NCBI GenBank assembly: GCA_963693305.1
Contig: OY855906.1
Span: 1,092,501-1,156,500, forward strand
Source of the DNA: Meandrina meandrites
Taxonomy: Eukaryota; Cnidaria; Anthozoa; Scleractinia; Meandrinidae
Direction: 5' to 3'
DNA: 64,000 nt
Position 1 is the stretch's first letter, and each line of letters starts with the position of its first letter. The translations under genes and the position numbers were made by a program. Positions 35,336 through 44,743 of the stretch are shown here, piece after piece. Below the pieces are notes generated by a model. That model ran no database searches. It saw only the letters and a program-made list of their open reading frames with translations, and was not told the DNA's origin.

Positions 35336-38300
35336 ATGATGATGGAATTCTCCGCACCTTTTGTGTCGACTTACTGGCCATATATTGCTTCGTGTTTGGC
35401 TGGAATCTTTATCATCCAGCTTATTACAAGACTCCTCCAGCCAAAGACAACTGGTTATACGGTCGATGTAGATCCTATCAAACAAAATGACATCGCCTCC
35501 ACTCCTCCGTCAGATCCACTGGGCTTTAGAATAACCGCAGAAACCAGTACCCGATATATGCCTTACCCCTGGTTCGATGATCGCATAGCTGAGGATGAGA
35601 TGGAGCGAGTGTCCGCGGAGTTTTACGAGAAGATGAACAAACGGCGAAGTGTTCGGAAAATCAGCGACGAAGATATTCCTTTTAAAGTCGTGGAGAACAT
35701 CATTAAAACTGCAGGTAAATACTGAAACATGCTTTTGGGAAAAGTAATTTTCTGTAGTTAATAAATTAGAGATGAGGCGAGGCAGCGCGTTTGAAATTAG
35801 TATTCGCAATGGGTTGTGACAGCAACAGCCATGCAGTGTAAAGGCAGTCTAACACCAAAAAAAACTCGCGGGAACCTATTAATTAGCCCGCATACCAGGC
35901 GGTTTATTAAGTTAGTTTGCGTTTTGCGCGACCTGCAACTAACTAAATAAACCGCCTGTTCTACAGGCTAAAAACCATCGACCCATCTTTAGAGGCACGG
36001 ACCAACGATGGTAAATGGAATTCCTGTTATTTGAACAACGGTTTGCCAGTATGCAAATTAGTTTAGAAGAACTCAACTTTGGTTGCGGTCAGTTCCATTC
36101 TGATTTGCTTGCCGCTAGCTTTTATTTGTCAGTATGGGCAGCACTAATTTCAAATTATTAACTTACTTAAAATTTGACTCACAGACTCATGATTCATTGA
36201 CTCGTAAAAACTTAAAACTCTTTCAGTGATCTTTTTCGAGACATCAAGATCGATTATCATATAAACTCAACAACTGTGTCAACAAAACGGTTTATTGTGA
36301 TGCTTCACGAAGTTTTAAGTCAAATGGAAAGCCTTTGCATGCGGCATATTTCAATATTTATTGAACTAACCATGGTATATTGTAATTCCTTAGTTTTGAT
36401 TGGTTTACAGGCCATGCTATATGAGTTCATATACCATGGATCATAAATATGGTAGGTGTACATGTCACGGAAAACATAAGAAATAAGAAATCAGCTCATT
36501 GGACAATTTTAAATGATCAATTAAAAAATTTAAAAGTAACGCAAATCGACGTTTCAATGTATTCAACATAATTCTCAAGATTGAAAGCTCGTTAAACGTC
36601 AAAATTATTTTACGAAAGAGTTGAGTTTTGAATATCATTAGATGGCATTCCAGTATTCTTGATATTATGCAAACCGACGTGCTAATCATCAGTAAATAAC
36701 TTCGCGCGAATCGTTGGATTCTCGACTCTATGTTGTTGTTTCGTGTGCTTTCGACAAATCGAAGATCTTGAGCTCGTGTGTTCGTTAATTGCGTTCGACG
36801 AAGGAGAACGCACCCTATTCGAGAAATACTCTAGCTTTTATGGACCGTAGAACGTCGTCAATTTGGCCCCCCCAGAAAATTTTTCAGGGGCGAATGACGT
36901 CATCTCCATGCCATGTGCTTCTGTTTTACTGTTTGGAATGATTTCTCTCGACAAAATTGTCAGTCCTGTCATGGTCTGTTATCGCTGCTGTTTGGAGGGT
37001 TTTCATCCAAGGTAGAAGAGTTTTAATCAGCCACCGAACGTCGTAAAAGGAGTGGAAATCGAGTAACTCGATTCGTCGTTATATAGGCAAGGTAAACCAG
37101 CGTGTTTGCATGCAAAACGATTCACAAAACTAGCTAAAATTGCAAATCGTTAGCATTTCATGTAAAACGAGTGAGTAGAATAAGGATCAAAATTGTTTTA
37201 TCGCTTCTTTGAATTTGTATTCTATAGTTATTCGCAGAATCTTTAGGCATTTTGATGAGGAAATCATTATTGAATATTATGAGTGTATTGACTATGAACG
37301 AAAAGTTGATGTGCTGTGCCTCGATCTATTTTCAAATTGAAGTGAAAGTATTTGTAGAAGTCTGTGGAGTTTTAGAAGTTGTGTAGTGCCAAAAGATATT
37401 AAACAACTAAAGTGAAATAAATAATTATTTGTCGTGTACATGATAATTCATTTCTATTCCATATGAATTTTAGTGTAAAAGAATGCAAATTGCCCATTCA
37501 TTTATGACTTTGTACGTTTCTGCTTTGTGAATGTCACATGAAGTGCTAGGAGCGACTTCTATTCACGTTGTTTTACAATATTCTGACATCAATGAGAATT
37601 TGCCGTTCCATTCATTATTTGAGGTTCTTTTTGACCTTTGGCAAACAATCACTGCTATGATCATGACAGATCATGTTTCCGTCCGGTTGAGTGGCTTCTT
37701 CTGTAACACCCAATTTACGATAACATAGCTTGCAAGCAAAGAAAAATTCTGCTTTAACATATCAAGAACTGCTACACTGTCACAATTTTTTCACAGTTTA
37801 TTGAACCCCTTCGAAAACAACACAACCCATTTCTTGATGTGACAAATTCCAGTTTATTTTGCAGAGAGATGTTCTTTTGGCTCGTCACGCAATCTTTCCT
37901 CCAAAATGTTGTGTGATGAGATTCCTCTCTCACTCATCCTCATCGCTCCATTTGAGTCATATTAAATGGCATAGTTTGCCAACAACCTTGCTCCTTTGCT
38001 ACTACCTGAATCTCCATCTTAGGTCGAACGCACTCCCCTAATCGCTGATTACTACTAGTATATGCTAATATTGGTGTCGATTTGTGAAACCAACATAGTC
38101 GATTTCGCATAGACCACAAAAATGTAGGTGTACCTTTTTTCAAAAGAGAGGGGGGCTCAATAGATCCTTTCCAGTAGTTACAGAATACTGCCAGTGAAAA
38201 CGTTTGTTTTGTGATCTATGAGCTCTAGCTTGCGCATGCAGTCGCAGTGATTTATTATGTCGTAGTTGTCTTAGGTTTGCTAAAGAAAATCATATTATAT

Positions 38301-40080
38301 GCTATATTCCCCTTTATTTTTGGATCTAACAGTTTATCAAGACTGAACTAGCCTGTTTCTGGCGTTCGTTAAATTGGGGAGAAGCGCGAATAACGGCGAG
38401 CGAAAAATAGGGGAGGGGTGTGTGGAAGAAGCCGTTCTTCGCCCTAATCCCATTTTCTGCGTTGCTCCCAGCTACCCGAGTCCCTGGAATAGGCTAACAC
38501 TGAACAGATGGTCTTCTGAAAAAAAAAATGTGAAAAAAAAAATGAAATTCGACCTGAAAAATTCCATACCAACTGATGACGTAGTTGTATATGTAAATGT
38601 TGTTTGTAGTGGTCATGCACATACTGAGCTTCATATTTCTTCAAGATAGCTAGTTTACAGGCATTCCACTGAAACAGAGGAAATAAATATTTGAAATGAA
38701 CATAACATAATTACAAGTCCCAAGTGGCAGGAGGCAGACCAGTTGGCTATATACAAAGGCGACCGAGGAGCGAGGATTTGAACTCGGGACGACCGAGAAC
38801 AAATCCACCTAGTGGCAGGGTGGGGATTTGAACTCGGGACCTCCGAATTATAATTCCATCGCGCTACCCACCAGGCCACGCGCGCTGCCTTCGTTAGTCC
38901 TACAGACATCCATGTACTCTCTCTGATTGGTTGTTTTTATTGCGCGCGAAAGTTCAAGACCATTCTTCTGACCGTCCATTTGAAATGAATTTTATTAATA
39001 TTCAGGAACATCTCCAAGTGGAGCTCACACCGAGCCGTGGACCTATGTGGTAGTTAAAGACAAATCACTAAAAGAGGCCATCCGCAAAATTGTAGAAGAG
39101 GAAGAAAAGCTAAAGTACGCTACGAGAAAAGGAGAAGAATGGTCAAAAGATCTAGACTATATAAGGACAACATGGTGTAAGTCTTACTTGATAAGCGCAC
39201 CCTACATTATCCTCATTTTCAAACAAGTGTATGGACACCGGGACGATGGCAGTAAGAAAACACATTACTACAATGAGATAAGTGTCTGTATCTCTGTTGG
39301 TTTTCTCCTGGCGGCTATTCAGGTAAGAATTTCCTCAAAGATCTTTTATCTACTTTTTGTGCGCTTGATCGTTTTTGATTCCAAAAAACTCGGGGGGTCG
39401 GGTTGCACCTCAGGCAAGGTCTCTCACATGACTCATATATGGCTCGCGACTCTTCGAGATAACAATAGACCGAACAAAAAGAATAATGTCCCAAGCTCCT
39501 AAAGCAACAGCAACTGCTACATTAGGGGACTAGTAGAACTACAAGCTTACGTAAGCCGCTACACTTAAGGAGAAAAGTGGCCGCCATCTTGGATTAAAAT
39601 AGACTGCAAAACAGTCCTTTTTTCTCTTAATTGCTAAAAGTCGCGTATCGAAGGCGCGAAGTGCTGATTGTTGAGGCACGAAGCGCTGATCCTCATGACA
39701 CTGGCTCCAGACCTTGCGTTCAAAGACCACTCGAACATGTTCGCAAAAAATACGGCTGTTTTGCAGTCTAGAATTAAAACACCAGGAATACCCTGGGACG
39801 AGGTTGCAAAATATAGCGGGATCTGGGACCATTCTGGTGACTGGACGGGATTTTACAGTGCCGCAATGCGAATTTGTTTCTTCTATTTTGTCCACAGAAC
39901 GCAGGTTTGGTAACAGTCACTTCCACGCCAATGAATGCTGGACCACGGTTGAGGGATTTACTGGGAATGACAGCAAATGAAAAGCTGATTTTGATGCTTC
40001 CTATTGGTTACCCTGCGAGTGACGCAATGGTACCAGTCATCAAAAGGAAATCAGTTGAAGATATAATGATTATAAAGTAG
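35336..40080 (+). CDS. IYD: iodotyrosine deiodinase, copy 1 (292 aa)
   Basis: Three exons join in frame: 35336-35714 (phase 1), 39006-39322 (phase 0) and 39898-40080. One N-terminal membrane anchor lies at about residues 16-34. The nitroreductase-fold flavoprotein domain follows: RRSVR (103-107) and SGAHTEPW (about 131-138) match the FMN-binding positions of the family. The lid region has EEEEKLKY and a later W-x-K in [11 protein letters not shown], corresponding to the Glu/Tyr/Lys that hold the substrate zwitterion. Exon 3 ends in the typical C-terminus ([22 protein letters not shown]...). The enzyme removes iodide (or other halide) from mono- and dihalotyrosine using reduced FMN. Length matches the family (~290). 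Three in-frame ATGs open the frame. AATAAA motifs are at 40143 and 40271. Introns hold a hairpin, a SINE and a MITE. Confidence 0.95.
35884..35970. repeat. TAGCC-type hairpin in IYD copy 1 intron 1
   Basis: TAGCC...AGGCGGTTTATT and its inverted copy ending AGGCTA form a fold-back of 87 bases. It is the same terminal style as the hairpins at 11649 and 54559. No clear duplication flanks it. Confidence 0.6.
36378..36472. repeat. dispersed repeat, copy A
   Basis: About 95 bases starting near 'attgtaattcc' and containing GTTTTGATTGGTTTACAGGC, 'atgagttcatat' and 'atatggtaggtgtac' recur in the same orientation at 59567-59665. It lies in intron 1 of IYD copy 1. Confidence 0.7.
38690..38890 (-). repeat. 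tRNA-derived SINE-like sequence
   Basis: On the minus strand, about 38890-38812 resembles a tRNA: an A-box-like GTGGCCTGGTGGGTAGCG (about 38863-38880) and a B-box GAGTTCAAATCC (38824-38835). A second B-box copy (38774-38785) follows 50 bases downstream in the same CCCGAGTTCAAATCC context. A degenerate anticodon region and the duplicated 3' part favour a SINE over a functional tRNA gene. It lies in IYD copy 1 intron 1. Confidence 0.65.
39600..39770. mobile_element. TAGACTGC MITE (171 bp), 9-bp target duplication
   Basis: The inverted ends are TAGACTGCAAAACAG. The flanks ggattaaaa (39591-39599) and gaattaaaa (39771-39779) are a 9-bp duplication with one mismatch, which fits Mutator-like elements. 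It lies in intron 2 of IYD copy 1, about 130 bases before exon 3. Confidence 0.75.
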
Positions 40081-40991
40081 ATCGGCTAATCACAGTTTTC
40101 ATTTACACTTCATTGATTATCAACTGGAAGCTGACAACGGTAAATAAACCGCCGAAAGGATTAATGCTCGAATCTTCTCTTGCATTGAGTCCCCCGTAAC
40201 TAATACCGAGCTTTTACTGTAGCAGGAACATAAATGCATAGCGATAACTACGTATTATATAGTACTATAAAATAAAAAAGATGTAACGAAAGTCGCACTG
40301 TAAATTGTCATGTTCATGTTGTGTGACGCATTAACGGTCATTAACTGGAGAAAATATTAATATTAAAACGGCTTTTCAAGGACTGTTTACATTAGCGTCG
40401 GAAGCGTCGTCATAAGCAGAGTCACACGACGTAAGCGAACTACGTTGGTGTTAACGTGCGCGCCAGCAAGCGGCGAAGCCGCGACGCCAGCTACCCACGC
40501 TTACTGAAGCCCAGCTTTCATTAATAGAATGATTGTTTTAATTGGCGTATTTCTTCTGCTTAGAGGGGTTTCCACTTGAAAAACCGTTGAATTACAATAA
40601 AAACTGCTCACCTGAACTCTTGCGTTACTTTTTTTGTGTGCTGTGTGGTTTTTTAACCGATTTGGTGCGATTTAGTGCAGTTTTAGTTCCAATGGTTGCT
40701 CTCTCTATATATCCTATAGGATATAATTTTTCGTTCTTTTCGGCTTTATTTCTTTTCCCATACAAACCCTTATAAATATGCAAATTGATCGAATTACGTA
40801 ACAATGCAAAGGTCAACATGAAAGCTACTCATATATCGAGCTTGGGCTACCTGTGGTTAGGTACCCGAGACGGGCGAAACCAAACGTTCACAGCAGGATT
40901 TCAATCTGTGTAATACAGTCAGGGCCTGGGTACGCAATAATCACGTGACCTAAGTTCGGCTTGTTCCTCTGGTGAAAGAATCACGGTGATA
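40081..40991. other. spacer between the two IYD genes
   Basis: About 0.9 kb holds the copy 1 3' UTR and the presumptive promoter of copy 2. A GC-rich patch with 'gcgcgccagcaagcggcgaagccgcgacgcc' spans about 40457-40487. No other gene is seen. Confidence 0.5.
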
Positions 40992-43900
40992 ATGGAATTA
41001 TCTGCACCTTTTCTTTCCACTTATTGGCCATACATTGCCTCGATTTTGGCTGGATTCGTCATCGCCCAACTTATAACAAGAGTCTTCTTTCAACCACAGA
41101 GAGCCGCTTACACGGTCGATGTGGATCCCCTTGAGGATACCGATATCGCCGCCATTCCTCCTGCAGACCCGCTGGGATTTCGACCGAGTGGGGAGGGCGT
41201 TGTTGTCCATATACCGTATCCCTGGTTTGATGACCGCTTGAGCGAGCAGGAGATGAAGCAAAAGTCGGCCAAGTTTTACGAGGAGATGGACAAACGGCGA
41301 ACTGTTCGGAAAATCAGCGACGAAGACATTCCTTTGGAGGTCGTAGAAAATCTCATAAGAACTGCAGGTAAACATTACATCGAGTTGAGGCTTCTTTTAC
41401 TATATCCCAGAGGCATTTTATGAAATCACCTGCCTAACTTATTCAAATCAGAAATTAAGAAATGGTTCTAATCATAAATAACTTTAAATATCCTCACTTT
41501 CTGGGCTGGGCACACAATCAATGCATGCCTCATTGACCAGGGTGCATTTAGTGTGGGTTACGCCAAAGATCTTCGGCGTGGGTTTTAAAATTTTGCGGCG
41601 TACCGGCGTGGGATCAGAGTTTTTGGGGTACAGCGGCGGGAGATGAAGACGACATTTGGCGTACCCGTAGCCTACATATTCATTCCTGCTGGTGCTGGAA
41701 TATCAGTTACTACGTGACTACGTGAGGCAAAGTCGTTACCAAAAGTTAGGACATTCCATTTTTTATCCGCACTCTCCCAAAGGATGGCGGGTTTTTGCAA
41801 AGCGGGGTTCGGATTTTGTCTTCAAAGAAGCCGACAAAATCTGGACCCTTCAGAAATTTTTGTCAAAGGTGCCAACAAACAATCAACCCTTCGGATTTCA
41901 TTTTTCAAAGGGCACCGACAAAAAATTGAGGGTTCGGATTCCTACCATCCTTAGGGAGGGTGCGGATAAAAAATGGAACGTCCTGTTACCAGAGTATTCT
42001 GGCCTCTCTTTCGCAGCTAAGCGGTGGAAAGAAAGCTGGTAGCAAAGTAGCATTCCTCAGCGAACCGGCGTAGGATTTTGGCCGCTTATCAGGCACTTGG
42101 CGTGGAATTTTGAAACCCTTGGCGTATCTTCGGCGTAGGATTTATGCGGATATAATGCACCCTGGCTCATTGACACATGACAATGTGTGCCATTATGCAT
42201 CAGTCAATTCCAGCAGTGCCCATGCCTCTCTCCCCTGCCAAGCAACTGCGGGGCATTTGCAATGTTGCCAGTCCCAAGGGAAGGGCATTTCCGTACCATG
42301 TGGTTTCAAAACCGTGGAGTGATTCGCATGAGTTGAGTGAGGCCTTTATAGGCCAAGAGGTGGACTATGTTGCAAATAAGCTAGTCCATCACGGACTAGA
42401 GAAGCTCGTGGATATTCATGCTTTTAAAGGTATATTTTCTCCATTTTAGATATTTCTTCATTGCTAAGAAGCATTAATTGTATTATATTTTTATATCACC
42501 TATAGAGAAATTGAAAACAATCAACCTGGGAGCAGGGCATTTGCCTGGTTCCTTCATCCCTAACCCAGGGAATTAACCAACTGTTTTTTTAAAGAAATGC
42601 TAATGCCAGTGGGTTAGCCCTGGGGGAGGATGGGCACTGTTGGAATTGACTGATGCATTACTGATGGTCGTCAATGTATTTTTAGGAACATCCCCCAGTG
42701 GCGCTCATACAGAACCTTGGACCTTTGTGGTTGTGAAAGACAAAGAAATTAAAGCCAAGATCCAAGAGATTGTGGAAGAGGAAGAAAAACTAAATTATGC
42801 TAAAAGAATGGGAGAAAAGTGGGTAGACGATTTAGAGTTTGTGAAGACAACTTGGTCCAAACCCTACCTGAACAGTGCACCTTATCTTATTCTCATTTTC
42901 AAACAAGTGTATGGATTCCGAGATGATGGCAGTAAGAAGACACATTACTACAATGAAATGAGTGTCTGTATCTCTGTTGGGCTTCTTCTGGCAGCTATTC
43001 AGGTAAGAGTAAAAATTGTTGGGTGGGGTGGGGTGGGGTGGGGTTATGTGGGGTGCCACCAAGGGTATAATTTTTGTACTTGGCCTGAAATAGGGTATAT
43101 ATTTTTAAGAACATTTTGGTCTGAACTAGGGAATGGTTTGGGCACTCCAACCCTCCAAGTTAAGACCATTTTAGTCGCCATGGCGACTAAAATTTTGGAG
43201 CTGGCGACTAAATTGGAACCAAAGTCGCCAGCCTGGTGACTAAAATTGAGAAGAAGGCTTGAAAGCGTGAGCTTAATTTAGCGACTGAAATTTTTCACTG
43301 GCGACCAACCTTGAGCCGTTGGTGGCCAACTGGCCACTAAGGAAAAAAATAAACTTGGAGGGTTGCACTCTAGTCAGCAAGATTGATTATCTCTGATAAG
43401 GTTTAGAGAAGTGTGATTTAATTGTAAGCCCTTATCTTGAAATGTTAACATAAACCGAATAAGTTCCTAGCTAAATAGGGTCTGGTCTGAGATGATCAAC
43501 ATTTGGATCAGGTCGGAAGTAGGGACCTTGGGAAAATCACATGTTTTGCTCTAGAAATAGTATGACAAACCCCCACTAGAATTTTGGCCCCAGGTCCCCA
43601 CCCCTCTCCAGATACAGTAATCTTACTTTGTGGGTGTGGCTTAATTTAAGATGAAATAAAGGGTTGGAGCACGTTCCATTTAGACACAAGTCTCATTCTC
43701 ATTCACAGGCTCCTCTCTGTCCAGTGTTTGTTGCTCCCTCAAATCCCCTGCGAAAGATGTTGATGTTGTGTGAAATCTTTGAGTTCTCTGCTAAGTCTGA
43801 TAACTTAGAAGATGGTGAAATCAATATCCTTGCAGCAGCTGCAACTTACGTGAGATGCAACCTACACGGAAATTAAGGCTATTTTGAATGTTTGTTGCAA

Positions 43901-44743
43901 GCATATTCGATCAATGAATTATAAACTAATGCTTAAAAAATGCTTGGCTTTGGGCACAAATTCTACCTGCCATTTACTTTTGTGGCACAATTGTGATGCA
44001 GTAAATCTTGTAGATTAGCGACAGACAGAGCACTCATACATAAACCTTGAAAACCTACCTGTGAAGACCTTACAGAAAATTAAACTGACCCACTGTTTTA
44101 GTTGAAGCTTAGAAAGGAGCTGAAAAAGGCCTGGCTGTAAAACAGACTGAAAGGCTTGGAGCTGGTGAGAAAGACAAGAAATCTGTAAAAGGAATGCAAA
44201 TTTCCATTGGGAAAACATGACTACCTTTTTATCAATTCCATTTATTTTGGTAATTATCCAGTGTAATGAAGATGATCTTTTTCAACAATGACACAAGCAT
44301 GGGACAAAGAAAAATTCTGAGTCCCTGACAGGAATCAGAAAGTTGAACCAGAAAGTGTAACGAACCAGAAAGTCGCGTTTGATTTACATCTTTACCAGAA
44401 TATCCGAAAAAAAAAATTGTAAATGGTTAACACCCAAAGCTAGTTCCCTTTTCTCTCTTTGGTATCCGAGGGCTGTAACAATCATCCTAAATGAAAAATG
44501 AGTGAAACATTTCCCACAAATAAAAAGAATTTTCCACATAATAATCTTATGTTATTGCAGAACGCAGGTTTGGTGACGGTCACATCGACACCCATGAATG
44601 CTGGACCTCGGTTGAGGGATTTACTGGGAAGGAAAGTCAATGAAAAGCTGATATTGTTGCTTCCTATTGGTTACCCGGCAAGTGATGCAATGGTACCTGA
44701 CATCAAAAGGAAACCACTTGAAGACATAATGGTTATGAAGTAG
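40992..44743 (+). CDS. IYD: iodotyrosine deiodinase, copy 2 (291 aa)
   Basis: Three exons: 40992-41367 (phase 1), 42686-43002 (phase 0) and 44561-44743. Exon 2 (317 bases) and exon 3 (183 bases) are the same lengths as in copy 1, and the intron phases match, so this is a direct tandem duplicate 0.9 kb downstream. I chose ATG 40992 because it aligns with MEFSAPF of copy 1; a GTG six bases earlier is not needed. RRTVR (102-106), [21 protein letters not shown] and the W-x-K segment keep the FMN and substrate positions. Copy 1 and copy 2 agree at about 51 of 60 residues in exon 3. Intron 1 is loaded with two transposons (41537-42165 and about 42194-42660), the second ending about 26 bases before exon 2. 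Intron 2 has a (GGGGT)n stretch. Confidence 0.95.
41537..42165. mobile_element. hAT-like element (629 bp) in IYD copy 2 intron 1
   Basis: Inverted ends CCAGGGTGCAT are flanked by a perfect 8-bp duplication, ctcattga (41529-41536 and 42166-42173), as for hAT transposons. 'ggcgtaggattt' / 'ggcgtgggatc'-type motifs repeat near both ends. A 116-codon frame inside (41692-42042) has no recognised transposase motif. Confidence 0.8.
42194..42660. mobile_element. inverted-repeat element carrying an exon-like ORF fragment
   Basis: The ends pair as inverted copies: ATGCATCAGTCAATTCCA(G/A)CAGTGCCCAT on the left (about 42196-42225) and its complement at about 42628-42658. The plus frame between them (about 42195-42449) encodes a protein-like stretch ([33 protein letters not shown]) ending at a plausible donor. 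It is probably a piece of a transposon gene. The target duplication is not clear. Confidence 0.55.
43020..43048. repeat. (GGGGT)n microsatellite
   Basis: Four to five GGGGT units lie just inside intron 2 of IYD copy 2, 18 bases after the donor. Confidence 0.8.

Noticed and set aside
41692..42042. 116-codon plus frame in IYD copy 2 intron 1
   Set aside because: It lies wholly inside the hAT-like element and has no transposase motif; treated as part of the element.
43170..43193. Perfect palindrome TTTTAGTCGCCATGGCGACT...
   Set aside because: Looks like an operator, but it lies in a diverged repeat rich in 'ggcgactaaa' within an intron; no regulatory role is supported.
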